From positions 1 to 43,392 of the forward strand of contig CALQLF020000018.1 in assembly GCA_943331345.2 (NCBI GenBank): DNA of 43,392 bases, written 5' to 3'. Under the pieces are notes generated by a model that was not told the origin of the DNA, searched no databases, and was given only the letters and a program-made list of their open reading frames with translations. The DNA comes from Candidatus Planktophila lacus. Its GTDB lineage: Bacteria > Pseudomonadota > Gammaproteobacteria > Steroidobacterales > Steroidobacteraceae. Shown in pieces: positions 16,513 through 24,029 of this stretch (the first letter of the stretch is position 1; each line of letters starts with the position of its first letter). Position numbers and translations under genes: made by a program.

Positions 16513-17808
16513 ATGACGACCCGAGAGAAAGACAGCCCTTCCATGGTCCAGCGCTGGTACGTGCTCATCGTCATGATGCTCGTCTATACGCTCAGCATTG
16601 CCGACCGCTATGTGGTGTCCACGGTGCTCGATGCCATGAAGGCAGACCTGAACCTGACGGACCAAGGCGTGGCGATGTTGTCGTCCTGGCCGCTGGCGCT
16701 GTTCTACGTCGTGCTGGGGTTCCCGGTGTCCTACATTCTGGACCGGCATAACCGCACCAAGATCGTCGCGGTCTGCATCGCCCTGTGGTCCGCGGCCACC
16801 GTGATGTGTGGCGTGGCCACCTCCATTATCGGTTTCGCCCTCAGCCGTATCGGCGTGGGCGTTGGCGAGGCCGGTGGTACCCCGGGTGCCAACTCCATCC
16901 TGTCGGACTACTTCCCGGCTTCGCGCCGGCCAATGGCTTTGACCATCTTCTCGTTGGGCGCCCCCATCGGCGCGTGGCTCTCCTACGAATTCGCCGGCGC
17001 CATCGCCCACAACTACGGCTGGAAGTCGGTGTTCTGGGTACTCGGCCTGCCGGGCTTCTTGGTCGGCGCCCTCATCTGGATGACCATCAAGGAACCCGCC
17101 CGCGGCCAAATGGACGCCGAGATCCAGGAAGTGGCCCCCAGCGTGAAGGAAACGACCACGTTCCTGTTCGAGCAGTCTTCTGCCGTTCACGTGATGCTGG
17201 GCAGCGCGTTAACCGCCCTTTGGGGTTGGGGTCTCATCTATTTCACCCCGAGCTTCCTGCAGCGTATCCACCACCTGGACGCTGAGCAGGCCGGTCTGGT
17301 CACCGGCAATATCCACCTCTTTGGCGGCGGTATCGCCACGGCCCTCACGGGCTGGCTGCTGACGCGCCGCTACTTCGACGACCCGCGTCGCACGGTCTGG
17401 CTCATGGGCACCATCGTGGGTCTCGCCACGTTCGCGTCCATTGGCATCTACTGGACGCGCGATCTCAACACCGCGCGCACCTTGTGCTGGATCTTCATCC
17501 CGGCCATCTACTTCTACATCGGCCCCTGCTTCGGTTTGCTGAACAACCTCGCCATGCCCCGCATGCGCGCCATGTTCTGCGCCGCTACGCTGTTCGTTGC
17601 CAACGTAGGCAACCTCATCATCGCGCCTCTGTATGTGGGTTCGCTCAGCAACTGGTTCGACCCCCTGCACCAAGGCACGGCCGAATCGCTGCGTCTGGCG
17701 CTGCTGTGCCTCACGCCAGTGGGCTTCTGGGCCACCTTCCACTTCTTCATGTCGGCACGCCGCATCGTGCAAGACCAAACCCGTGCCACCGGCATCTCCC
17801 CCATCTAA
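16513..17808 (+). CDS. Major facilitator superfamily transporter
   Basis: A 431-residue membrane protein with about 12 hydrophobic segments. Between segments 2 and 3 it has the MFS loop GFPVSYILDRHNRTK (DR..R pattern), and segments 4-5 have IGVGVGEAGGTPGANSILSDYFP, typical of spinster-like or sugar-acid-type MFS proteins. It probably imports an organic acid or sugar acid. A GGGGAAG lies upstream of the ATG. Only 24 bases separate it from the aldehyde dehydrogenase, so it heads an operon with it and the enolase-superfamily gene. Substrate is not determinable from sequence. Confidence 0.9.
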   Translation: MTTREKDSPSMVQRWYVLIVMMLVYTLSIADRYVVSTVLDAMKADLNLTDQGVAMLSSWPLALFYVVLGFPVSYILDRHNRTKIVAVCIALWSAATVMCGVATSIIGFALSRIGVGVGEAGGTPGANSILSDYFPASRRPMALTIFSLGAPIGAWLSYEFAGAIAHNYGWKSVFWVLGLPGFLVGALIWMTIKEPARGQMDAEIQEVAPSVKETTTFLFEQSSAVHVMLGSALTALWGWGLIYFTPSFLQRIHHLDAEQAGLVTGNIHLFGGGIATALTGWLLTRRYFDDPRRTVWLMGTIVGLATFASIGIYWTRDLNTARTLCWIFIPAIYFYIGPCFGLLNNLAMPRMRAMFCAATLFVANVGNLIIAPLYVGSLSNWFDPLHQGTAESLRLALLCLTPVGFWATFHFFMSARRIVQDQTRATGISPI

Positions 17809-17832
17809 AGCCTTCCAAGTTCGAGCAACAAC

Positions 17833-19266
17833 GTGAATACACTCCAGCACTACATCCACGGCCAATGGGTCGCGTCCAGCGTGCAAGGCCCGCGCTTCGA
17901 AGTGGTCAACCCAGCCACTGAAGGCGTGGTCGCGCTCATCGACATGGGCGGTGAAGCCGAAGCCAACGCCGCGGTAGCCGCGGCCAAGGCGGCTTTCCCC
18001 GCCTATGCCGCCACTTCGCTGGAAGAGCGACTGGGGCACATGCATCGCTTGCTGGCCGTGTTCGAACGCCGCTATGCGGAGATGGTCGCCGCCATCACTA
18101 CCGAGATGGGCGCGCCGTTCGACCTCTCCGCGGACTCGCAAGCCGAGTGCGGTCCCGGGCATATCAAGACCACCATCCAAGCGGCGCTGGAGTTGGATTG
18201 GGAAGCCCGTTCGGGTAGCACCGGCAACGTCGTGCGTGAACCGGTGGGCGTCTGCGTGCTCATCACGCCGTGGAACTGGCCCATGAACCAGATTGCTGCC
18301 AAGGTGGCGCCGGCGCTCACCGCCGGCTGCACCGTGGTGCTGAAACCCAGCGAGCAGAGCCCGCTGTCGGCAGCGCTCTTCGTGGAGTTCATCCACGAAG
18401 CTGGCTTCCCGCCGGGCGTGTTCAACCTGGTATTCGGTTCGGGCCCGGTAGTAGGCAATGTGCTCAGCGCCCACCCCGATGTCGACATGGTGTCGTTCAC
18501 GGGCTCCACCCGCGCCGGCATCCAGGTGGCGAAGAACGCTGCGGATACCGTCAAGCGCGTAGCCCAGGAACTCGGTGGCAAGTCGGCAAATATTGTTTTT
18601 GCTGATTCCGACTTGGAAGCAGCCATCACACGCGGCGTGCGCCACTGCTTCAACAACACCGGGCAAAGCTGCAACTCTCCCACGCGCATGCTGGTGGAAG
18701 ACAGCGTCTATGCCCGCGCTGTAGAACTGGCTGCGAAGGCCGGTGCCGAAGTGAAGGTAGGCGACCCCACCCAACGCGGTGGCCATATCGGCCCGCTCGC
18801 TTCGCGCATGCAGTTCGACAAGGTGCAGGGCTGCATTGAACGCGGCATCGCCGAGGGCGCTCGCGTGGTGCTCGGCGGCCTCGGCAAGCCCGCCGGCTTC
18901 GAGCAGGGCTTCTTCGTGAAGCCCACCATTTTCGCCGACGTGAACAACCAGATGTTCATCGCACGCGAAGAAGTGTTCGGGCCAGTGCTCGTGATGATTC
19001 CCTTCCACGGGGTGGAAGAGGCGGTGGCTATCGCCAACGATAGCCCGTATGGCCTGGCGGCCTACGTGCAGACGCAGGACAAGGCCAAGGCACGCGCGGT
19101 GGCTCGCAGGCTCCGCGCCGGCAGCGTGCACTTGAACGGCAGTGGCCAGGACTACGAATCGCCATTCGGCGGTTACAAGCAGTCTGGCAACGGCCGCGAA
19201 TGGGGCAAGCATGGTCTGCTCGACTTCCTCGAGCTGAAGGCCATCAACGGTTATCACGCAGACTGA
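17833..19266 (+). CDS. Aldehyde dehydrogenase family protein
   Basis: A 477-residue NAD(P)-dependent aldehyde dehydrogenase. Catalytic residues are visible: N148 (TPWNWP), K171 (LKPSEQSP), E246 (QELGGKSANIVF) and C280 (NTGQSCNSPTRM). The start is GTG at 17833, 24 bases after the MFS gene. The segment around the catalytic cysteine reads like generic or semialdehyde dehydrogenases rather than BetB betaine aldehyde dehydrogenases, which usually have NNGEVC-type wording there. So it is unlikely to be the missing betaine aldehyde step, although substrate breadth in this family makes that uncertain. Genetically it belongs with the MFS transporter and the enolase-superfamily gene. Confidence 0.92.
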   Translation: MNTLQHYIHGQWVASSVQGPRFEVVNPATEGVVALIDMGGEAEANAAVAAAKAAFPAYAATSLEERLGHMHRLLAVFERRYAEMVAAITTEMGAPFDLSADSQAECGPGHIKTTIQAALELDWEARSGSTGNVVREPVGVCVLITPWNWPMNQIAAKVAPALTAGCTVVLKPSEQSPLSAALFVEFIHEAGFPPGVFNLVFGSGPVVGNVLSAHPDVDMVSFTGSTRAGIQVAKNAADTVKRVAQELGGKSANIVFADSDLEAAITRGVRHCFNNTGQSCNSPTRMLVEDSVYARAVELAAKAGAEVKVGDPTQRGGHIGPLASRMQFDKVQGCIERGIAEGARVVLGGLGKPAGFEQGFFVKPTIFADVNNQMFIAREEVFGPVLVMIPFHGVEEAVAIANDSPYGLAAYVQTQDKAKARAVARRLRAGSVHLNGSGQDYESPFGGYKQSGNGREWGKHGLLDFLELKAINGYHAD

Positions 19267-19284
19267 TTTTCCCGGGAACGCGAC

Positions 19285-20475
19285 ATGAAACTTCAGACTA
19301 TCCAGACCTTTGTTGTCGGCAACCCGCCCCCGCACTACGGCGGGCGCTATTTCGTGTTCTGCAAGCTCACCACCGCCTGCGGCATCAGTGGCATTGGCGA
19401 GGCGTACTGCCTGCCGTTCCACCCCGATATCGTCGCGCAGATGCTGCAAGACACCTTCGGCCGCTACATGGAAGGCCAGAACCCGCACCACATCGAAAAG
19501 ATGTGGCGCCGCATGTATTCGGCAGCGTTCACGCAGCGGCCGGACCTCAGCATGTCGGGTGTCATCAGCGCGCTGGAAATGGCTTGCTGGGATATCGTAG
19601 GCAAGGCCGCGGGCCAGCCCATCTACAACCTGCTCGGTGGGCAGGTGCACGAGAAGCTGCGTTCCTACACCTATATTTACGCCCGCCCCGGCGACAAGGT
19701 AGACGTCTACCAAGACCCCGACCTGTCTGCCGAGCGCGCCGCGGAAATCGTCAAGCAGGGCTTCACCGCCGTGAAGTTTGACCCGGCGGGCCCTTACACC
19801 GCTTTCGATGGCCGCCATCTGTCGATAGAAGCGATGGACCTGTGCGAGCGCTTCTGCAAGCAGCTGCGCGAAGCGGTAGGCGGCAAGGCCGACCTGCTGT
19901 TCGGCACGCACGGCCAGATGACTGCTTCGGGCGCCATTCGCCTCGCCAAGCGCCTGGAGAAGTACGAGCCGCTGTGGTTCGAAGAGCCCGTGCCGCCGGA
20001 TGCTCCCGAAGAGATGGCCAAGGTGGCGCGCGCAACGTGCATTCCCGTGGCTGCTGGTGAGCGTCTCGTCACCAAGTATGAATTTGGCCGCTTACTGAAG
20101 TGCGGCGGCGCCGCTATCTTGCAGATGAACTTGAGCCGCGTCGGCGGCATTCTCGAGGCCAAGAAGATTGCCTCCATGGCCGAAGTGGACCATGTGCAGA
20201 TTGCCCCGCACCTTTACAACGGCCCCGTGGCGGGCGCTGCCAATGTGCAGCTCGGTGCTTGCAGCCCCAACTTCCTCATTCAGGAAAGCATCGAGCGTTG
20301 GGATGGCTTCCATGCCGCCATCTTGAAGAAGCCGCTGCAGTGGGAAGATGGTTACATCATCCCGCCGACAGAGCCCGGCCTCGGCATCGAGTTGAACGAA
20401 GAAGTGATTGCGCAGCATCCCTACAAGGGCAACGCGCTGCACTTGGAGATGACGCAAGACCCGTTCGTGGTGTGA
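19285..20475 (+). CDS. Mandelate racemase/muconate lactonizing (enolase superfamily) enzyme with an altered metal-ligand position
   Basis: A 396-residue two-domain protein: enolase N-terminal lid (about 1-120) and TIM barrel. It resembles sugar-acid dehydratases. E233 (WFEEPV), E259 (AAGERL) and H309 (QIAPHLYNG) match metal ligands 2 and 3 and the catalytic His of mandelate racemase, with the same 26- and 50-residue spacings. The position for metal ligand 1, 26 residues before E233, is Gly207 in the segment FGTHGQ instead of Asp, while H209 is present. K164 lies in AVKFDPAGP. GGGAA precedes the ATG, and the gene is 18 bases after the aldehyde dehydrogenase, last in its operon. It ends before a bidirectional terminator. 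Likely substrate: a sugar acid or hydroxy acid. Confidence 0.88.
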   Translation: MKLQTIQTFVVGNPPPHYGGRYFVFCKLTTACGISGIGEAYCLPFHPDIVAQMLQDTFGRYMEGQNPHHIEKMWRRMYSAAFTQRPDLSMSGVISALEMACWDIVGKAAGQPIYNLLGGQVHEKLRSYTYIYARPGDKVDVYQDPDLSAERAAEIVKQGFTAVKFDPAGPYTAFDGRHLSIEAMDLCERFCKQLREAVGGKADLLFGTHGQMTASGAIRLAKRLEKYEPLWFEEPVPPDAPEEMAKVARATCIPVAAGERLVTKYEFGRLLKCGGAAILQMNLSRVGGILEAKKIASMAEVDHVQIAPHLYNGPVAGAANVQLGACSPNFLIQESIERWDGFHAAILKKPLQWEDGYIIPPTEPGLGIELNEEVIAQHPYKGNALHLEMTQDPFVV

Positions 20476-20555
20476 GCTAACGTCCCGCGATGCGCAGTCC
20501 ATGGAGGGCTGTTGCAGCGACGGGGGACCGAAAGCTTGGCGTTTGCGCCAACTAA

Positions 20556-20581
20556 AAAGGGCCGCCCTGAGGCGGCCCTTT
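20556..20581. terminator. Bidirectional rho-independent terminator
   Basis: An 11-base-pair perfect stem AAAGGGCCGCC-CTGA-GGCGGCCCTTT lies between two convergent genes. It has an A-run on the left, which is a T-run for leftward transcripts, and a shorter T-rich stretch (TGCTTT) on the right. It should stop both the enolase-superfamily operon and the serine hydrolase transcript. Confidence 0.9.
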
Positions 20582-20586
20582 GCTTT

Positions 20587-20618
20587 GGGGTTAACCCGAC
20601 AACGGGTGGATTAACCCC
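20587..20618. repeat. Second, imperfect hairpin next to the terminator
   Basis: Outer arms GGGGTTA (20587-20593) and TAACCCC (20612-20618), and inner arms ACCCG (20594-20598) and CGGGT (20603-20607), loop ACAA, with a four-base bulge. It lies between the terminator and the serine hydrolase stop, with no adjacent T-run. Confidence 0.6.
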
Positions 20619-20624
20619 AGTGTT

Positions 20625-21926
20625 TCAAAGCTTTTGCAGTGCTGCGAACAGCAGGTTGCGGAAGTCGTCGTCGGTACGTGCTTCCTTGCGGCCCAGCGGG
20701 TTGACCTGCGTCATGAGTACCGCCACCACGCCCGTCTTCGGGCTGGCCACCCAGTGGGTGTCCAGAACGCCACCCCAGGAATAGTCGCCATCCATGCCCG
20801 CGTGCGGGGCAATGCGGATATCGATTTCCGGGGCGACGCCAAGGCCATAGCCCAAGCCCTTCGAGCTTTCACCCCAGTACAAGCGCTGCGCATCCGCGGG
20901 CACTTGGTTGCTGCTCATCAGCGCCACAGTCACGGGCGACAAATATTGCCGGCCCTCGAAAGTGCCGCCATTGGCGAGCATCTGGGCAAAGCGCAGGTAG
21001 TCGCCGGCGGTGGAGATGAGGCCGCCACCACCCGAGATGAACGCGGGACGCTTCGTCTGCGCCGACAGGGGGCCGAACTCGCCGAGTTCCAGCTTGCCCG
21101 CGGCATCGTGCTTATAAGCCTTCGCTACCAACTGCACGTCTTGCGGCTGCACATAGAAGCCCGTGTGGGTCATGGCGAGCGGGTTGAACAGGTTCTGCTG
21201 CAGGTAGTCGTCGAACGGCATGCCGCTAACCGCTTCCACCAAGCGACCGAGTACGTCGTTCGCCACGCTGTAGCGCCAGCTTTCGCCCGGATGGAAGTTC
21301 AAGGGCAGCTTGGCAATTTCGGCGGTCTTCTGCGCCAGGGTCGAGCCGTCACCCAGGCCCACCTTCGCCCAAGCCTTGCTGGCCGGCGAATTGCCATCGA
21401 ATAGCGCACCGTAGCCGAAGCCTGCCGTGTGCGTCATGACGTGGCGAATGGTGATGAGACGCTTCGCCGGTTCCGTCTTCAGATTGCCGGCTTCGTCCAT
21501 GCCCACGGCGACCTGCATGTCCTTGAACTCGGGCAGGTAACGCGAGATGGGGTCGTCCAAGTGGAACTTACCCTGCTCGTAGAGCATGAGCGCGGCCGTC
21601 ATGGTGACCGGCTTGGTCATGCTCGCGATACGGAAGCGGGTATCGAGAGTCATGGGCAGGTGCTGTTCGCGGTCGCGCTCGCCCACCGCCGTGGAGTAGA
21701 GCAGTTTGCCGTTACGCGCTACCACGATGACGTAGCCTGCCGCGGTTTCCTTGGCGACCTCGCCCTGAAAGAAAGCGCCCATGCGCTCGAGGCGTTCCGT
21801 CGACATCCCTTGGCTTTCCGGCTTCGCCACCGGCAGCGGCGTGGCGCCGCGCGGGTAAGAAGCCGCCATGACCAAACCCGGGAACGTCAGGGCCAACACG
21901 AGCCCGATTCGAATGATCCGCTGCAT
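20625..21926 (-). CDS. Secreted beta-lactamase-family serine hydrolase (class C-like, esterase/DD-peptidase)
   Basis: A 433-residue protein. Residues 1-21 are a hydrophobic signal peptide ending LVMAA, so it is exported to the periplasm. The SXXK motif is S102-M-T-K105 (RIASMTKP). Y219 in WRYSVANDVLG is the Tyr of the YXN-like motif (here YSV), and HAGMDGDYSWGG probably carries the third box. These belong to the penicillin-binding-like esterase family, which hydrolyses esters or peptides; it is not evidence of antibiotic resistance. The AAGGA before its ATG lies inside the end of the sulfotransferase gene, four bases apart, so the two are co-transcribed. Substrate unknown. Confidence 0.92.
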   Translation of the reverse strand: MQRIIRIGLVLALTFPGLVMAASYPRGATPLPVAKPESQGMSTERLERMGAFFQGEVAKETAAGYVIVVARNGKLLYSTAVGERDREQHLPMTLDTRFRIASMTKPVTMTAALMLYEQGKFHLDDPISRYLPEFKDMQVAVGMDEAGNLKTEPAKRLITIRHVMTHTAGFGYGALFDGNSPASKAWAKVGLGDGSTLAQKTAEIAKLPLNFHPGESWRYSVANDVLGRLVEAVSGMPFDDYLQQNLFNPLAMTHTGFYVQPQDVQLVAKAYKHDAAGKLELGEFGPLSAQTKRPAFISGGGGLISTAGDYLRFAQMLANGGTFEGRQYLSPVTVALMSSNQVPADAQRLYWGESSKGLGYGLGVAPEIDIRIAPHAGMDGDYSWGGVLDTHWVASPKTGVVAVLMTQVNPLGRKEARTDDDFRNLLFAALQKL

Positions 21927-21930
21927 GTAT

Positions 21931-23931
21931 TTATCCTTGAGGAGCTAAGGGACCCAGGGCTTCCTTCAGAGGCCCGAGCCAGGATTCGTACGGACGCCAT
22001 TGGCCAACGCCGTCGCGATTGATGGGGCGGCGCACCTGCTCACTGCTGGCGGTGTGCACCTTGCGCTTGTTCTTGTGGAATTCGACGCAGCCTTCCTCGA
22101 ACGGCAAGCCGCAGTAATCGAGGATACGCCGCACTCTGCCTTCGAGGTCTGCCAGCACATCTTCATGTTGCACGCGCAGCACGCGGCCCGGCAACACGTG
22201 GTCCCAGTGGTCCATCAGTTCCACATAGAGCCGGTAGTAGTGGCCGATGTCATCCAAACCGTAAGTGAACTGCTGCCCCGAAGCGAACAGTTGCTTGAAG
22301 TTACTGAAGCAGCAATCCATGGGCTCACGACGCGCATCGATGATCTTCGCGTTCGGCAAAATAAGGTGCAGCAGGGCGATATGCCGGAAGTTGTTCGGCA
22401 TCTTGTCGATGAAGAATGGCTTGCCGGTGCTCCGGTACGCGCGGGTATCGCGTATGTAAGCTTCGCCGAATTCGCGGCACTGTTCGGCAGTTAAGTCCGC
22501 AAGGATGGCTGGGTACCCGGACTCTTCGAAGCCATCTCGACCGCCCAGCGAACCGACCAGGCGTGGAATGTCCGCCAGCTCCATGGTGCCTTCCACCATG
22601 GAGTGCGAAGCGAGAATCTGTTCCAGCAGGGTACTGCCCGCACGCGGCAAACCCAGAATGAAAATAGGAGAAGCGTCGGGGCATCCCCAGCCTTCACGTG
22701 TCTTGAAGAATTCCGGTGTGCACAGTTCGCGATGCCGCCGCGCCGTACGCTCGATGGGGTCCATCTTGAACCGCGCTTCCTCGCGACGCAGTGCATTGCC
22801 GAGGGCGTAGTAGTGGAAGGACTCTTCGGCCTCGCCGCGGTCTTCCAATGCCTTCGCCAGTGCGAAGGCCACATGGTAGCGGTCTACCGCTTGCAACACC
22901 GGACGCGCAGCGAGAGCGCGCATCTCTTGTAGCTCACTATCGGTAAAACGATACGTCTTGAGGTTCGCGAGGCTCCAATAGGCCTCGCCAAACGTCGGGC
23001 GTAACTGGATGGCCTTTCGGTAGGCGGCGACGGCTTCGTCCTGCCTACCCAAGGTCTTCAAGGCATGCCCCAGCGATTGCTGCAGCTCTGGGTCCGCGGG
23101 CAACTGCTTGGCAATGTCGCGATAGCGCTGGATGGCCTCTTCGAGTTCGCCGAGGCTGAAGAGAATGCTCGCATGCGAAACGCGTGCGCCCGCATTCTCT
23201 GGCTCGGCCCGCATAAGCTTTTCCACTTCCTCGCGGGCTTTCTGGTGCTTGTGCACATCCACTAGCGCCTGGACGTAGTCGTAGCGAGCGGCTTGATAGT
23301 CGGGCGCCGCCTTCAGCACGGCCTCAAGCAATATTTCAGCGTCATTCGCGAAATCGTTCTGGCGCGCAATATTCGCGAGGATGCGCATGCCCTCCATGTC
23401 GCGCGGATTCTCCTGCAAGTAAGGCCGGATAATGTCCTCAGCCTCACGGAGATTGCCATCGGCCAGCATGGCCCTCGCAGCAACAATCACCGGCGGTAAG
23501 CTGGCGAGCTTCTTTACGTGCTCGCCGGCGATCGTCGATTCCTGATGACGACCAACCATCCGATACAACGTTTGCAACGCAGCCCAACTGGCAGGCAAAG
23601 CCGGGCTGAGCTGAATGGCGCGTTCGAAGGCATCAATGGCGGCTTGCGCATCGCGCCGAAAAATATGGCAATGGCCCCGCTCCTGATGAAGACGCGGAAA
23701 TGCTGGGTGCCAGGCCTCAAGCTCGGATAACGTCGCGAGCGCCTCCGGAATGCGGGTTTGCATGCGCTGGGCGACAGCCAGCGCATAGAGCGCCTCGCGG
23801 TTTCCCGGTTGCTGGCGTACGCAGGCCGCAGCTAGCTGCTCGGCTTCCGGATAGCGCGATTGCAGCAAGGCATCGCGTGCCTGCAGCAACACAGCTTCAA
23901 AGTCCGGCTCGTTTTCGGGCAGAGGCTCCAT
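21931..23931 (-). CDS. TPR-repeat sulfotransferase
   Basis: A 666-residue protein with two parts. The N-terminal about 400 residues are tandem tetratricopeptide repeats (for example AIDAFERAIQLSPALPASWAAL and AVAAYRKAIQLRPTFGEAYW). The C-terminal part is a sulfotransferase domain with the PAPS-binding segment FILGLPRAGSTLLEQIL and a conserved VRRPINRDGVGQWRPYESWLGPL tail. The protein probably sulfates a peptide, polysaccharide or small molecule. The start is ATG at 23931 (MEPLPENEPDF), with AGGA at about 7 bases; the frame is open 54 bases further up, but that part overlaps the terminator hairpin. It lies downstream of a TonB-dependent receptor and four bases ahead of the serine hydrolase. 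Confidence 0.93.
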   Translation of the reverse strand: MEPLPENEPDFEAVLLQARDALLQSRYPEAEQLAAACVRQQPGNREALYALAVAQRMQTRIPEALATLSELEAWHPAFPRLHQERGHCHIFRRDAQAAIDAFERAIQLSPALPASWAALQTLYRMVGRHQESTIAGEHVKKLASLPPVIVAARAMLADGNLREAEDIIRPYLQENPRDMEGMRILANIARQNDFANDAEILLEAVLKAAPDYQAARYDYVQALVDVHKHQKAREEVEKLMRAEPENAGARVSHASILFSLGELEEAIQRYRDIAKQLPADPELQQSLGHALKTLGRQDEAVAAYRKAIQLRPTFGEAYWSLANLKTYRFTDSELQEMRALAARPVLQAVDRYHVAFALAKALEDRGEAEESFHYYALGNALRREEARFKMDPIERTARRHRELCTPEFFKTREGWGCPDASPIFILGLPRAGSTLLEQILASHSMVEGTMELADIPRLVGSLGGRDGFEESGYPAILADLTAEQCREFGEAYIRDTRAYRSTGKPFFIDKMPNNFRHIALLHLILPNAKIIDARREPMDCCFSNFKQLFASGQQFTYGLDDIGHYYRLYVELMDHWDHVLPGRVLRVQHEDVLADLEGRVRRILDYCGLPFEEGCVEFHKNKRKVHTASSEQVRRPINRDGVGQWRPYESWLGPLKEALGPLAPQG

Positions 23932-23953
23932 AGCGAATCCTGAAGCAGACAGA

Positions 23954-23982
23954 CAAAAAAATGGCGGGCACGAAGCCCGCCA
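23954..23982 (-). terminator. Rho-independent terminator after the TonB-dependent receptor
   Basis: Read leftward, a perfect seven-base-pair stem GGCGGGC with loop TTCGT and GCCCGCC (23963-23981) is followed by seven T. It lies between the receptor and the sulfotransferase, so part of the receptor transcript should stop here. Confidence 0.88.
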
Positions 23983-23994
23983 CATTGTAGCCGT

Positions 23995-24018
23995 CCGGCA
24001 GGCCAGAAGGCCTGCCGG
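23995..24018. repeat. Perfect hairpin downstream of the receptor stop
   Basis: CCGGCAGGCC-AGAA-GGCCTGCCGG, ten perfect pairs, sits 11 bases after the receptor stop and just before the terminator. It has no T-run, so it may stabilise the receptor mRNA 3' end or assist termination. Confidence 0.7.
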
Positions 24019-24029
24019 GTGTTAGCTAC

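Noticed and set aside
17833-19266. Betaine aldehyde dehydrogenase (BetB)
   Set aside because: The catalytic-cysteine region does not read like BetB, and it is in an operon with a sugar-acid-type enzyme, 13 kb from betA.
17209-19911. A 900-residue open frame on the minus strand
   Set aside because: It is antisense to the MFS, aldehyde dehydrogenase and enolase-superfamily genes, which have clear catalytic motifs. Long antisense frames are common in such GC-rich DNA. The protein is His/Arg/Ala-rich and resembles no family.
20625-21926. Antibiotic-resistance beta-lactamase
   Set aside because: The SXXK and Tyr motifs fit the broad serine hydrolase/esterase family; the second motif is YSV, and context is a receptor cassette.
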